From assembly GCF_000423165.1 (NCBI RefSeq), contig NZ_KE383983.1, positions 455,965 through 519,964 on the forward strand: 64,000 bases of DNA, written 5' to 3'. The translations under genes were made by a program, and so were the position numbers. Below are positions 20,409-30,321 of this stretch, piece by piece (the stretch's first letter is position 1; every line of letters begins with the position of its first letter). This DNA comes from Pseudidiomarina sediminum DSM 21906 (GTDB lineage: Bacteria; Pseudomonadota; Gammaproteobacteria; Enterobacterales; Alteromonadaceae). Below the pieces are notes generated by a model that did not search any database, was not told the DNA's origin, and saw nothing but the letters and a program-made list of their open reading frames with translations.

Positions 20409-23400
20409 TTAGAGGGGTGTTTGTGGTGCTGAGGTACGCGCATAACCAGCGCGTACATTACCGGCACCACAATCAAGGTCAGTAGCGTGGCGAAGCCTAG
20501 GCCAAACATAATCACCACGGCCATGCTGACGAAGAAATCATCGAACAACAGTGGCACCATCCCCACAATCGTGGTGATGGCTGCCATGAATACCGGCCGC
20601 ACACGACTGACAGCCGCATCTTCAAGGGCCAGCAATGGAGGTTTGTTGGCAGCTAGCTCGACCCGGACTTGCTCCAAGAGTACCACGCCATTTTTTAGCA
20701 ACATGCCCGACAAGCTCAAGAAGCCAAGCAGTGCCATAAACCCGAAGGGTTGCCCGGTCAGCCATAGGCCTAGGGTCACCCCAATAATACTTAAGGGCAC
20801 TGTGGTCCAAAGCACGCCTGCCTGACGCATTGAGTTAAACAGCAAGACGGTGATAATGAACATCACCAAAAAAGCCAGAGGTAAGGCGATAAACACCGCC
20901 GCTGTGGCTTTTTGAGAGGCTTCAAACTCTCCGCCCCAATGCAACTCGTAGCCTTCCGGCAGTGGGATGGCCTCAATCTCAGGACGTATGCGCTGTAATA
21001 CCATGGCTGCGGTTTCTGCACCGAAAATATCATGATCGGCCATGACCGTAAGGGTACGTTTGCGATCGCGTCGTAAGATCAAGTTGTCCTCGGCGATCAG
21101 CTGCATGTCGCTGACCACTTGGGCCAGCGGAATATTTTGTTGCATGGCTTGGGAGTAGAGTTGGAGTTCTTCCCAGTCGGAAATATTGCGACGTTCGTCA
21201 AGTGGCGCCCGTACGACGATAGGTAAGAGCTCTGTGCCATCACGAAAGACACCTACGGTCTGTCCGGTAAAGTTCCGTTGTAACACCGCATTCACGTCAG
21301 CTTTGGAGATCCCCAAGCGTCGGGCTGCGGCTTCATTGAATACCGGTTGCAGTACTTTGGTACGTTGGCGCCAGTCATTGCGTAAGTTATGAATGCCAGG
21401 GTCTTTCGCCATGATGGCTTCGGTTTGATGCGCTAACTGTTGCAGCACCAAGGGATCTGGACCGCTGAATCGAGCTTCGATTTTAGCGGTTTGAGCAGGG
21501 CCCATTTCAATCGGTGCCAACTTGAATTCGACATCTGGCTGCTGGGTAGCAAAATACGTTACCAAGGTGTCATTGACTTCGTGCAGTGCTTCAAGGTCAT
21601 CGGCACGCAAGATCAGCTGCGCATAGCTTTCGTAAGACTTTTCTACCATGTAGGTGAGAATAAAGCGCGGACCACCGCGACCTATGGTACTGGCGATATA
21701 GTTTAACTGTGGATGCTGCTCGGCCAAAAATGCCTCCACCTTAGCCACTTCCTGCGCCGTCGTACGAATGTCAGTACCTTGTGGGTACCACATATCAACG
21801 AACAGCATGGGCGTGGTTGAGGGCGGAAAGAACGATTGCTTAATGGTGGTAAAACCTAGCATCGCAACGACCAACAGCGCACTGAGGCAGAGCATAGTGA
21901 GTTTGCGCCACTGCAAGAACTTTTGTAGCAGCGAACGATAGCTTTTAAACACCCAGTGGTCGTAGACATCATCGTCATCAGTTTGCTCTACAGCAGTGCG
22001 CGCGCGGGCATCTTTTCGGAACAGTATATTGCCCAGAAACGGCGTCAGGGTAATCGCTGTGAACCAACTTAAGAACAATGAAATGAATAATACCCAGAAC
22101 AGTGAATTAGCGTATTCACCACTGGCATCTTTGGAAAGCCCGATGGGAGCAAACGCGATCACGGCAATGGCCGTCGCCCCCAGTAGGGGCCAGATATTTT
22201 GTTGGACAATTTCGCTGGCCGCTTGCATACGTGAGAGGCCACGGCGGATACCGACCAGCATCCCTTCTGCGACCACGATAGCGTTGTCGACCAACATTCC
22301 GAGCGCAATAATTAAGGCACCGAGCGAGACACGCTGCAGCTGAATATCCATCAGATACATGAAAATAAAGCTACCCAGCACAGTAATCAGCAGCACGCCA
22401 CCAATTAAAACGCCGCTCCGCAGCCCCATGGTGAGCAGGAGTACGACAACCACAATGGCGACTGCCTCAGCCAGGTTGAGTAAGAAGTTTTGCACCGATT
22501 GGTCAACTTCTTGCGGTTGGTTGTAAATGTAATGCCATTGCATACCGACCGGTTGGGCATATTTGAGCTCGGCGAGGCGTTGTTCGACCCGAGCGCCGAC
22601 TTCGACCACGTTCACGTCATCGCCAAAAGAGATACCAAGCCATAGTGCAGGCTTGCCATCAAAACGCACCAGATGATCTGGGATTTCTTTATAGTCACGG
22701 CTGACGCTAGCGACGTCACGTAATAAGATCCGCTCATCAGCACCGGGGTTACTGATCATCAGGTTGGCGAGGTCTTCCACGTTGGTGAACTCACCGGTGG
22801 TTTGCAGACGAATACGCTCACCGCCACTGAAGACACGGCCAGCGTCACTGACCGCATTTTGTGTCTGCAATAGATTGATGACTTGTTGGGGGGGAATACC
22901 TACGGTGGCAAGTTTCGTACGTGAGATTTCGACCACAGCTTGTTCTTGCTGTTTGCCATCTACAGTAACTTTACCGACGCCCTCAACCAGCACCAGCTCA
23001 CGACGTAAAAAGTCGGTGTAACTCTTAATGTCTTCGTAGCTGTAGCCGTCGCCAGTAATCGCAATCATCATGCCAAACACATCGGCAAAATCATCCTTTA
23101 CCAGCGGTTGTTGGGCCCCTGGAGGGAGCTGACGCGTGACGTCATTGACCTTGCGGCGCAGCTCATCCCATACTTGTGGCATGTCTTTTGCGCGTAGCGT
23201 CGCTTCCATGTCGACCGTGATTTGGCTCAACCCCGGTTTGGAAATGGAACTGATATGGTCAATATTACCGAGTTCTTGAATGGCATTTTCAATCCGGTAG
23301 GTCACTTCCTCTTCGACCTGTTGTGCATTTGCTCCAGGATACGCGGTAATGACCATAGCTTTTTTCAACGTGAATTCTGGATCTTCAAGACGACCAATCG

Positions 23401-23491
23401 AGCTGAGCGCGATCACGCCACCAACCAGCAGCAGAATTAACAGCAGCCAGCTGGTGGTACTACGGCGAATACTATAACGTGCAATATCCAT
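20405..23491 (-). CDS. RND-family multidrug-type efflux transporter (HAE type)
   Basis: The 1028-residue pump is read from ATG 23491 (MDIARYSIRR), whose A overlaps the adaptor stop (TAATG) and which has GAAGGAG upstream. It shows the AcrB-like fold: an N-terminal helix, a periplasmic porter loop, TM4 with ALGMLVDNAIVVAEGM, and a second half with SLSGMLLKNGVVLLEQ. The lack of the CusA methionines and the sequence type place it with the hydrophobe/amphiphile pumps that often carry a lipoprotein adaptor and no OprM partner. The substrate is unknown. It is the last gene of the minus-strand pair. Confidence 0.92.
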   Translation of the reverse strand: MDIARYSIRRSTTSWLLLILLLVGGVIALSSIGRLEDPEFTLKKAMVITAYPGANAQQVEEEVTYRIENAIQELGNIDHISSISKPGLSQITVDMEATLRAKDMPQVWDELRRKVNDVTRQLPPGAQQPLVKDDFADVFGMMIAITGDGYSYEDIKSYTDFLRRELVLVEGVGKVTVDGKQQEQAVVEISRTKLATVGIPPQQVINLLQTQNAVSDAGRVFSGGERIRLQTTGEFTNVEDLANLMISNPGADERILLRDVASVSRDYKEIPDHLVRFDGKPALWLGISFGDDVNVVEVGARVEQRLAELKYAQPVGMQWHYIYNQPQEVDQSVQNFLLNLAEAVAIVVVVLLLTMGLRSGVLIGGVLLITVLGSFIFMYLMDIQLQRVSLGALIIALGMLVDNAIVVAEGMLVGIRRGLSRMQAASEIVQQNIWPLLGATAIAVIAFAPIGLSKDASGEYANSLFWVLFISLFLSWFTAITLTPFLGNILFRKDARARTAVEQTDDDDVYDHWVFKSYRSLLQKFLQWRKLTMLCLSALLVVAMLGFTTIKQSFFPPSTTPMLFVDMWYPQGTDIRTTAQEVAKVEAFLAEQHPQLNYIASTIGRGGPRFILTYMVEKSYESYAQLILRADDLEALHEVNDTLVTYFATQQPDVEFKLAPIEMGPAQTAKIEARFSGPDPLVLQQLAHQTEAIMAKDPGIHNLRNDWRQRTKVLQPVFNEAAARRLGISKADVNAVLQRNFTGQTVGVFRDGTELLPIVVRAPLDERRNISDWEELQLYSQAMQQNIPLAQVVSDMQLIAEDNLILRRDRKRTLTVMADHDIFGAETAAMVLQRIRPEIEAIPLPEGYELHWGGEFEASQKATAAVFIALPLAFLVMFIITVLLFNSMRQAGVLWTTVPLSIIGVTLGLWLTGQPFGFMALLGFLSLSGMLLKNGVVLLEQVRVELAANKPPLLALEDAAVSRVRPVFMAAITTIVGMVPLLFDDFFVSMAVVIMFGLGFATLLTLIVVPVMYALVMRVPQHHKHPSN

Positions 23492-24576
23492 TAGAGGCCT
23501 CGCTCCTTCACCCATGGACGCACGCGTTGCTGTTCTGTCAACGCATGGACACCGGCAACGACGATTTGCTCACCGGCTTCAAGTCCGGCGCTGACTTCAA
23601 TGCTCGACTCCGTGACGACACCAAGGGTGACTTCGCGTTGGAACACGCGTTCCTGCTCGCTGTCGTAGACCCACACGCGGTGAGGGTTTGCGGCACTGGT
23701 GGTGGTGGCCGAAAAGATGGCTTGGGTGGGGACGAAAATACCATTTTGTGTCCGGGTTGATACCTCCAAGGTGTCGACGCGGACGGTTGCTGACATGCCA
23801 GGAAGCACATTAAAATCTTGTGGGGTTGGCATGGTAAAGACGACTTTGTAGGTATTGGTTGCCGGATCCGCCGTTGAATCCCATTCTTTTACCGCGGCGC
23901 GGAAGGTCAGCTCAGGGCGAGCGGAGAAAACTACCTCCGGCTGATAATCCAATTTATGTTGAACGCGGGCAAACAATTGTTCTGGTACCCGAATGCTGAT
24001 GTCGATGGCACCATCCATTTGTAAGGTGACAATCGGCTTTTGTGGTTGGACCGTTTCAAAAGGTTCGACAAAGACATTCGCGATGGTGCCTGCGAAAGGC
24101 GCGCGGAGCTCACTGTAGCGCAAGTTGGCGCGAGCGGTCTCTAAGCTGGCGCGAGAGACTTCAAGGTTAGCTTTGGCTTCGTCGAATTGCTGTGGTGATA
24201 CCACCCCTTGCTCGACTAAGTTTTTCATCCGCTGGTACTGGGCATCGGCAAGCTCAAATCGTGCTTGCGCTTGGTCAACGACCAATTGAAAGTCAGTCGG
24301 ATCAAGTTTGGCGATAAGATCACCTTCTGCAACAAGGGTCCCTGCTTGTTTGGCTGGAAAGGCGACAATCTCGCCGCCGACGCGAAATGCCACTTGTGCG
24401 ACTTGTGCAGCTTCGATGACAGCAGGGAATTCACGGTAACGTTGCTGATCGGTGGCGCCGACGGTGATCAGCTTCACGGGTTGTACAATGTCTTGCGCTG
24501 GCCCTGTTGTTGGCGCGGCGTCGCATCCGGCGAGGCTGAGCAGGCTCGCAGCTAAAAAAAGTGTCCACTTCGTCAT
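23491..24576 (-). CDS. RND efflux periplasmic adaptor lipoprotein
   Basis: The 361-residue HlyD-type membrane-fusion protein has a signal peptide with lipobox SLAGC (Cys19), so it is probably anchored in the inner-membrane outer leaflet. The barrel-sandwich halves flank a coiled-coil hairpin (about residues 100-165, LVVDQAQARFELADAQYQRM... EVSRASLETARANL). A beta-barrel and membrane-proximal domain follow (VLPGMSATVRVDTLEV). It is coupled by TAATG to the transporter gene. Divergent transcription from the LysR gene suggests regulation by that protein. Confidence 0.93.
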   Translation of the reverse strand: MTKWTLFLAASLLSLAGCDAAPTTGPAQDIVQPVKLITVGATDQQRYREFPAVIEAAQVAQVAFRVGGEIVAFPAKQAGTLVAEGDLIAKLDPTDFQLVVDQAQARFELADAQYQRMKNLVEQGVVSPQQFDEAKANLEVSRASLETARANLRYSELRAPFAGTIANVFVEPFETVQPQKPIVTLQMDGAIDISIRVPEQLFARVQHKLDYQPEVVFSARPELTFRAAVKEWDSTADPATNTYKVVFTMPTPQDFNVLPGMSATVRVDTLEVSTRTQNGIFVPTQAIFSATTTSAANPHRVWVYDSEQERVFQREVTLGVVTESSIEVSAGLEAGEQIVVAGVHALTEQQRVRPWVKERGL

Positions 24577-24667
24577 ATGTTGTCCTTACCCTATCATCGC
24601 GCGAAAAGTCTGCTGTAAGTTTAGCTGGAATAGATGTAAAGTAATACTTAATAAAAGTTAAAAACAT

Positions 24668-24684
24668 CATAAGTATTTCTTATG
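24668..24684. promoter_or_regulatory. Candidate LysR-type operator
   Basis: CATAAG-TATTT-CTTATG is a perfect 6-bp dyad with a 5-bp centre. It matches the T-N11-A form of LysR-family sites and sits in the 148-bp divergent region, 41 bp before the regulator start. Confidence 0.5.
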
Positions 24685-24724
24685 TTTATTGTCGGTGCGT
24701 CTAACCACCCTAGGTGACATCTTG

Positions 24725-25630
24725 ATGAAGCTAAGTCAGCTTGAAATGCTTATCCTGCTTGCCGAGCACGGTTCGGTGCAGCAGGTTGCCGAACACACGC
24801 ACCGTAGCCAAGCTGCTGTTAGTATGGCGCTAAAAAGCTTGGAACGCGATGTTGGTTTTCGCTTATTTGATCGTAGCGGCTACCGCTTGGCGTTATCGCC
24901 TCATGGACAACAGTTTGTCCGCCAAGCTCGCGAGGTCGTACGCCAACAGCAGCGCTTGGCATCGCTTGCGCAGCAATTGCAAGCTGGTGCGGAACCGCAG
25001 TTGCGCATTTCCTATGACTATACCTGCGCACCGAGTGTTCTCTTTCCTGCCATTCGAGCGATGCAGACAGCATTTCCCGCCACTGAGTTGTTGCTAAGTG
25101 GTGACTCGCAGCTGCGTAGTTTGCGTCGCGTGAAAGAGGGCGAGGTTGAGTTGGCGTTGTGTCCTTGGTTACCGGTGTTTTTGCAACACGGTGACTTTGA
25201 GTCGATTCGGGTCCGGCCGTTTGAGCTCGTTGCTGTGAGCACCCCCGCGTTAATTTCCAAAGAAAGCTTACTTGAGCTCCAACGCAGCCATTTACTCGAT
25301 ATTCCTATGTTGATTCCGCAGGACCAAGATGTCGGCATTGATTTGGATAAAATTATGCGCTTACCCGGTCAGCGTCGCATTCGGGTGAATGACTCCATTA
25401 CCCAGCGTGAATTGCTACTAGCTGGCATGGGGTGGGGGATTGTGCCAAAAGATTTGGTAAAAGAAGCTCTGGAGCGTGGTGCGCTCCAGAGCATCGATAT
25501 TCCTGGCTTCATGACTGAGGTCAGTCTTGAAGTGCGCTTAATTCGCTCGGCTGAGCGTATCGCTGGCCCCGCTGAAGAAGCGATCTGGCAACATTTCGCT
25601 CACCGCAGCGAGTTGCGCCGCAGCACGTAG
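24725..25630 (+). CDS. LysR-family transcriptional regulator
   Basis: From ATG 24725 (MKLSQLEML) the protein has 301 residues. It has an N-terminal winged helix with SVQQVAEHTHRSQAAVSMALKSLERDVGFRLFDR, then a periplasmic-binding-protein-like effector domain from about residue 90. AGGTGA lies 8 nt before this start. An earlier in-frame codon at 24689 would add 12 residues outside the family pattern. It is divergent from the RND adaptor/pump pair, with a dyad between them, so it is probably their regulator. Its 3' end overlaps a minus-strand gene by 93 bp. Confidence 0.93.
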   Translation: MKLSQLEMLILLAEHGSVQQVAEHTHRSQAAVSMALKSLERDVGFRLFDRSGYRLALSPHGQQFVRQAREVVRQQQRLASLAQQLQAGAEPQLRISYDYTCAPSVLFPAIRAMQTAFPATELLLSGDSQLRSLRRVKEGEVELALCPWLPVFLQHGDFESIRVRPFELVAVSTPALISKESLLELQRSHLLDIPMLIPQDQDVGIDLDKIMRLPGQRRIRVNDSITQRELLLAGMGWGIVPKDLVKEALERGALQSIDIPGFMTEVSLEVRLIRSAERIAGPAEEAIWQHFAHRSELRRST

Positions 25631-25900
25631 CTCGTTGTGGCTGCGCAGGAGGTCACGTCGTGACGCTGAGCGTGTGTCGTTACGTAAGTTGTGCATAATC
25701 GACGCTTGTGCAAGTTCTAGGTTGTGTTCAATGCTACCCACATAGTTTTCTGGACGGTAAACGTAGGTATAAACCTGCTGTGCTTGCACTTCTGGTTGAC
25801 GCTCTGCGTGTTCTGTTTCTTGGGTTGTCGCTGATGCAGTTGCAGTGAACAAAGCTGCAATACTGGCACAAATGCATGCGATCGTAGTGCGTGTTTTCAT
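25538..25900 (-). CDS. Small exported protein of unknown function
   Basis: The 120-residue product begins MKTRTTIACICASIAALF and has a convincing signal peptide ending near ATASA (about residue 24). The mature part is polar and helical (YVGSIEHNLELAQASIMHNL, then an Arg/Ser-rich stretch) with no Cys. I do not recognise a family. GGGAGGG stands about 7 nt before the ATG, supporting translation. Its last 31 codons run antisense to the end of the LysR gene. The signal peptide and ribosome site argue that it is real, but the overlap lowers certainty. Confidence 0.65.
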   Translation of the reverse strand: MKTRTTIACICASIAALFTATASATTQETEHAERQPEVQAQQVYTYVYRPENYVGSIEHNLELAQASIMHNLRNDTRSASRRDLLRSHNELRAAAQLAAVSEMLPDRFFSGASDTLSRAN

Positions 25901-26083
25901 AATTAGGCCCTCCCGTGTGACCTGCACTAAAGATAGTCGACAGATGTAAAAGGTTTATGTCGCCCGGAGGTTATTTCGCAAGCAACTGTAAACAAGTGTG
26001 TATGTGCAGTAGAAACAGGAAGATAACTGGCGAGCTATTCATCGCATTTATGCCAAAGATTACTATCTATAAGCTCTTATGAA

Positions 26084-26112
26084 TTTTAATTCGCAGCTAA
26101 AACCCCTATAAT
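26084..26112 (+). promoter_or_regulatory. acnB promoter
   Basis: A perfect TATAAT at 26107-26112 has TTTTAA 17 nt upstream (26084-26089). It sits 41 bp before the acnB start in a 252-bp gap that is otherwise A/T-rich and without clear structure. Confidence 0.55.
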
Positions 26113-26152
26113 TGCGCGACATTTTTAATCCGCATAATGAAAGAGGTAACCC

Positions 26153-28741
26153 GTGCTGCAAGATTATCGTAAGCATGTTGAAGAACGTGCCGCAGAAGGC
26201 ATTCCACCGAAGCCACTCACAGCCGATCAAGTTGCTGATTTGGTTGAGCTATTAAAGAATCCTCCAGCAGGGGAAGAAGCCTTCTTGGTTGAACTGCTGT
26301 CTGAGCGTGTCCCACCGGGCGTTGATGAAGCTGCTTACGTAAAAGCAGGTTTCTTGTCGGCCTTAGTGAAAGGCGAAACCTCAAGCCCTGTCTTAAGCAA
26401 AGAACAAGCGGTGAAACTACTGGGCAATATGCACGGTGGTTACAACATCGAAACCTTGGTGAGCTTGCTTGACGATGCAGAACTTGGTGAGCTTGCCGCG
26501 CATGAGTTGAAGCACACTTTGTTGATGTTCGACGCCTTCCATGACGTTGAAGAGAAAATGAAAGCTGGCAACGCGTTAGCTAAAGAAGTTGTAGAGTCAT
26601 GGGCTGCAGGCGAGTGGTTCACCAGCCGCAATGAAATGCCTGAGCAAATCAAAGCGACGGTATTTAAAGTTACTGGCGAAACCAATACTGACGATTTGTC
26701 ACCAGCACCTGATGCATGGTCGCGTCCAGATATCCCGTTGCATGCCAAAGCCATGTACAAAATGCCTCGTGAAGGTGTGACTGACGCTGCTGCACAAATT
26801 GCTGAGCTGAAAGAAAAAGGCCACCCAGTCGCTTTCGTAGGTGATGTTGTAGGTACAGGTTCTTCACGTAAATCAGCCACTAACTCAGTGTTGTGGTTCA
26901 TCGGTGAAGATATGCCGGGCACGCCAAACAAACGTGCTGGCGGTATCTGTATTGGTGGTAAAGTTGCACCAATCTTCTTCAACACGATGAAAGACGCTGG
27001 CGCGTTGGTGTTCGAAGCTGACGTTGAACAAATGAACATGGGTGATGTCATCACCATTTATCCTTACGCTGGCAAAATTGAAAATGAAGCTGGTGAAGTG
27101 ATTGCTGAGTACGATTATGCGTCACGCGTTATCCTTGATGAAGTGCGTGCCGGTGGCCGTATCAACTTGATCATCGGTCGCGGTTTGACTGAAAAAGCGC
27201 GTGAGTCGTTGGGCCTAGGTCCATCAGATTTGTTCTTGAAGCCTGAACAGCCTCAAGATAGCGGTAAAGGTTACACCTTAGCGCAGAAGATGGTGGGTAA
27301 AGCGTGTGGTATGGAAGGCGTGCGTCCAGGTACATACTGTGAGCCGAAGATGACCACCGTAGGTTCACAGGACACTACTGGTCCTATGACACGTGACGAA
27401 TTGAAAGACCTTGCATGTCTAGGTTTCACTGCTGATTTGACGATGCAGTCGTTCTGTCACACTGCAGCTTATCCGAAGCCGGTGGACATCGAAACACAAC
27501 ACACCTTGCCTGACTTCATCATGAACCGTGGTGGTGTGTCATTGCGCCCAGGTGACGGTATCATCCACAGCTGGTTGAACCGCATGTTGTTGCCAGACAC
27601 CGTAGGTACAGGTGGTGACTCACACACGCGTTTCCCGCTCGGTATTTCGTTCCCGGCAGGTTCAGGTTTGGTTGCTTTCGCAGCTGCAACAGGCGTAATG
27701 CCGTTGGATATGCCTGAGTCTGTATTGGTGCGTTTCAAAGGCGAAATGCAACCAGGTATCACCCTACGTGACTTGGTACACGCAATTCCTGCGTTTGCTA
27801 TCAAAGAAGGTTTATTGACCGTTGAGAAACGTGGCAAGAAGAACATCTTCTCAGGTCGTATTCTTGAAATCGAAGGTTTGAACCACTTAACTGTTGAGCA
27901 AGCATTCGAATTGTCAGACGCTTCTGCTGAGCGTTCAGCAGCAGGTTGTACCATCAACTTGTCAGAAGAGTCAGTGGCAGAATACTTACGTTCAAACATC
28001 ACTATGTTGCGTTGGATGATCAACGAAGGCTACGGAGATGTGCGTACCCTTGAGCGTCGTGCGCGTAAAATGGAAGAGTGGTTGGCGAATCCATCATTGA
28101 TGCGTGCCGATGAAGATGCAGAGTACTCAGCTGTGATCGAAATCGATTTGGCGGACATCAAAGAGCCAATCGTTTGTTGCCCGAACGACCCTGATGATGC
28201 GAAATTCCTTAGCGAAGTTGCTGGCGACAAAGTTGACGAAGTATTTATCGGTTCATGTATGACCAACATTGGTCACTTCCGTGCGGCGGGTAAATTGCTT
28301 GAGAAGAACACCGAAGAGCTCAACACGCGTTTGTGGATTGCTCCACCAACAAAAATGGATGAAGCTCAATTGCGCGAAGAAGGTTACTACAACATCTACG
28401 CGAACAATGGTGTACGTACCGAAATGCCAGGCTGTTCACTGTGTATGGGTAACCAAGCACGGGTTGAGCCAGGTACAACAGTACTTTCAACCTCAACGCG
28501 TAACTTCCCGAACCGTCTAGGTGATGGTGCGAACGTTTACCTGACCTCTGCAGAACTTGCTGCGGTAGGTGCGATTCTAGGTAAATTGCCAACGCCTGCG
28601 GAATACATGGAATACGCAGCGGACATCAATGCGATGGCTGGCGAAGTTTATAAGTACTTAAACTTTGACCAAATGGCTGACTTCCGTGCCGCTGAAGAAG
28701 CTGCCAAGAAGAACATCATTGCGAGCTTTGATGTTGCGTAA
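26153..28741 (+). CDS. acnB: Aconitate hydratase B
   Basis: This is the main TCA-cycle aconitase (citrate to isocitrate), with a [4Fe-4S] cluster. The 862-residue protein begins with GTG (read as Met) and [18 protein letters not shown], the classic AcnB start, behind AGAGGT. The N-terminal HEAT-like domain is specific to AcnB. The swivel domain follows, containing [17 protein letters not shown]. The cluster ligands are in [19 protein letters not shown] and [10 protein letters not shown]. Apo-AcnB is also known as an mRNA-binding regulator under iron starvation. It is a single gene with its own promoter and terminator. Confidence 0.98.
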   Translation: MLQDYRKHVEERAAEGIPPKPLTADQVADLVELLKNPPAGEEAFLVELLSERVPPGVDEAAYVKAGFLSALVKGETSSPVLSKEQAVKLLGNMHGGYNIETLVSLLDDAELGELAAHELKHTLLMFDAFHDVEEKMKAGNALAKEVVESWAAGEWFTSRNEMPEQIKATVFKVTGETNTDDLSPAPDAWSRPDIPLHAKAMYKMPREGVTDAAAQIAELKEKGHPVAFVGDVVGTGSSRKSATNSVLWFIGEDMPGTPNKRAGGICIGGKVAPIFFNTMKDAGALVFEADVEQMNMGDVITIYPYAGKIENEAGEVIAEYDYASRVILDEVRAGGRINLIIGRGLTEKARESLGLGPSDLFLKPEQPQDSGKGYTLAQKMVGKACGMEGVRPGTYCEPKMTTVGSQDTTGPMTRDELKDLACLGFTADLTMQSFCHTAAYPKPVDIETQHTLPDFIMNRGGVSLRPGDGIIHSWLNRMLLPDTVGTGGDSHTRFPLGISFPAGSGLVAFAAATGVMPLDMPESVLVRFKGEMQPGITLRDLVHAIPAFAIKEGLLTVEKRGKKNIFSGRILEIEGLNHLTVEQAFELSDASAERSAAGCTINLSEESVAEYLRSNITMLRWMINEGYGDVRTLERRARKMEEWLANPSLMRADEDAEYSAVIEIDLADIKEPIVCCPNDPDDAKFLSEVAGDKVDEVFIGSCMTNIGHFRAAGKLLEKNTEELNTRLWIAPPTKMDEAQLREEGYYNIYANNGVRTEMPGCSLCMGNQARVEPGTTVLSTSTRNFPNRLGDGANVYLTSAELAAVGAILGKLPTPAEYMEYAADINAMAGEVYKYLNFDQMADFRAAEEAAKKNIIASFDVA

Positions 28742-28764
28742 CTAGAGCGACATCGTGCGTTCCG

Positions 28765-28799
28765 AAAGGCCAGTAAGTGCGAACTTACTGGCCTTTTTT
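28765..28799 (+). terminator. Rho-independent terminator after acnB
   Basis: AAGGCCAGTAAGT and ACTTACTGGCCTT form a stem of more than 10 bp with a GCGA-type loop, followed by a T-run. The T-run reaches the stop codon of the convergent gene, which could use the same hairpin. Confidence 0.92.
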
Positions 28800-29712
28800 A
28801 TAGCTGTTGTAAACGTGGGTGCGGGCGCTCGGTATAGAGTTGTGATAACAAAGCGGCGAAAAATGGCACGTTGAGTTGTTGGTTGATCTGTTCGGTATGC
28901 GAAAAATTGGCCTTGGCATTGATTTCGATGAAGCGCGCTTGGTGATCAGGAGTGAACAACAGATCGATGCCTAATAGGCCAAAAGCCGTCACCGAACTGG
29001 CGTCTAAATAGTTTTCCAATGCCGGTTGAAGGCGTTGCAACGCAGCACGAATGCCCGCAAGTTTTTGTGCAGCTTCGGGAAGTTCAGCAATACGTGTCAT
29101 TTTGACGGCGCCATCGGCAAGGTGATAGCCAGCGTGATCGACCTGACTGGCATGATCGGTCGCTTGCGCTTGGTAGGGGACGCCATGAATCATGACAAAA
29201 CCATCGTCAAATAAGTAAAGTCGCTTATTGTGCACAAAAACATAGGCTCGCGCGGTATATTTCCGTCCGTCGATAAGATCGATAGGGGTCACCTGCTGTT
29301 GAATGAAGTGGTGTTTGGCTAAGTGATGCTTGGCGAGTTGCGCTGTCGTTAGACAAGTAATGCCTTTGCCCGCGGTACCGTAAGTTGGTTTGATAAACCA
29401 AACAGTATCGTCTTCAGGTTCGCTCGCGAGGGCATCTGCGACGGAAAAGTAACTGTTTGGAAAGACATTTTCTATGGCATGTTCAGCGACCTTACGTGCC
29501 ACTGAAGCTTTATTGTCGTAGTCTAAAATGGTCTGATAGTTCAGTAACTGAAACCAGTGTGGTGCGATGGATGGATTGATGCCGTAGTAGAGGTCCCACA
29601 AGCTGAACGGGCGCAACTGTTGATAGAACAGGAGTTGCCCTTGGATCGATTGAAACGCTTGGTGGACAATTGTTTCAGCGCGATTGACGAGGATCTGTTG
29701 TGGCAATGGCAT
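28798..29712 (-). CDS. Tubulin-tyrosine-ligase-like ATP-grasp protein
   Basis: The 304-residue cytoplasmic protein shows the TTL-family pattern in order. The ATP-binding strand and P-loop-like segment is VWFIKPTYGTAGKGI (about 107-121). Next come FIQQQVTPIDLIDGRKYTARAYVFV (about 138-162) and the C-terminal metal-binding block FGLLGIDLLFTPD and RFIEINAKANFS (about 243-272). TTL/TTLL proteins ligate an amino acid to a protein or peptide carboxylate using ATP. Bacterial members are largely uncharacterised, so neither substrate nor amino acid can be named. It is a single gene, convergent with acnB. Confidence 0.7.
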   Translation of the reverse strand: MPLPQQILVNRAETIVHQAFQSIQGQLLFYQQLRPFSLWDLYYGINPSIAPHWFQLLNYQTILDYDNKASVARKVAEHAIENVFPNSYFSVADALASEPEDDTVWFIKPTYGTAGKGITCLTTAQLAKHHLAKHHFIQQQVTPIDLIDGRKYTARAYVFVHNKRLYLFDDGFVMIHGVPYQAQATDHASQVDHAGYHLADGAVKMTRIAELPEAAQKLAGIRAALQRLQPALENYLDASSVTAFGLLGIDLLFTPDHQARFIEINAKANFSHTEQINQQLNVPFFAALLSQLYTERPHPRLQQL

Positions 29713-29867
29713 ATTTAACCCATCGTTGGCACGAATTAAAAAAATGACTAGAAACTTCTACTAACTTAACAGAAAATATATGTGAGTCTATTCTATGGGT
29801 TAATAGCAACTCGGTCGCTTGTTAGCTCAACTTTCCATTAGCACAGAAGCACAGAAGGAATTACAAC

Positions 29868-30245
29868 ATGGAACCTGTTCAAGAAACGATCGTTGCCGGA
29901 ACAGCAACTAAAGAAGAGCGCACTTACTCAATGCTGATGCATTTATCACAGTTCTTGGGGCTTTTAATCCCATTTGCTGGTTTTATTGCGCCATTGGTCA
30001 TGTGGCTGATCAAGAAAGATGAAAGCAGCTACATCGATGCACAAGGTAAAGTGGTGATGAACTGGGTTATCTCAGCACTTATCTGGGGTATCATTTGCTT
30101 TATCCTGACCTTTGTTCTCATTGGCGCTTTCTTATTTATCGCGCTGGGTATCTGTCACATTGTTTTCACCATCATGGGTGCGATTCGTGCCAACGATGGT
30201 GTGGTTCAGAACTATCCTCTGACCATCAAGTTCTTCCGCGTTTAA
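29868..30245 (+). CDS. DUF4870-type small membrane protein
   Basis: The 125-residue protein has a polar start, then EERTYSMLMHLSQFLGLLIPFAGFI. It has three or four hydrophobic segments (about 28-50, 68-92 and 92-112) around a polar loop, IKKDESSYIDAQGKVVMNW. This arrangement and the motif HLSQFLGLL...DAQGKVVMNW are characteristic of the DUF4870/Tic20-like family. Function is unknown. A GAAGGA ribosome site lies about 9 nt before the ATG. It stands alone, divergent from the TTL-like gene. Confidence 0.85.
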   Translation: MEPVQETIVAGTATKEERTYSMLMHLSQFLGLLIPFAGFIAPLVMWLIKKDESSYIDAQGKVVMNWVISALIWGIICFILTFVLIGAFLFIALGICHIVFTIMGAIRANDGVVQNYPLTIKFFRV

Positions 30246-30261
30246 GCTCGGTTGACCGATT

Positions 30262-30306
30262 AAAAAAGCCGCTCTTGAGTACAGTACATCAAGAGCGGCT
30301 TTGTTT
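30262..30306. terminator. Bidirectional terminator between convergent genes
   Basis: GCCGCTCTTGA and TCAAGAGCGGC form an 11-bp stem with A-run on the left and TTTGTTTT on the right. It can serve both the small membrane protein gene and the convergent lipoprotein gene. Confidence 0.92.
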
Positions 30307-30321
30307 TATCTGCGGGTTGGC

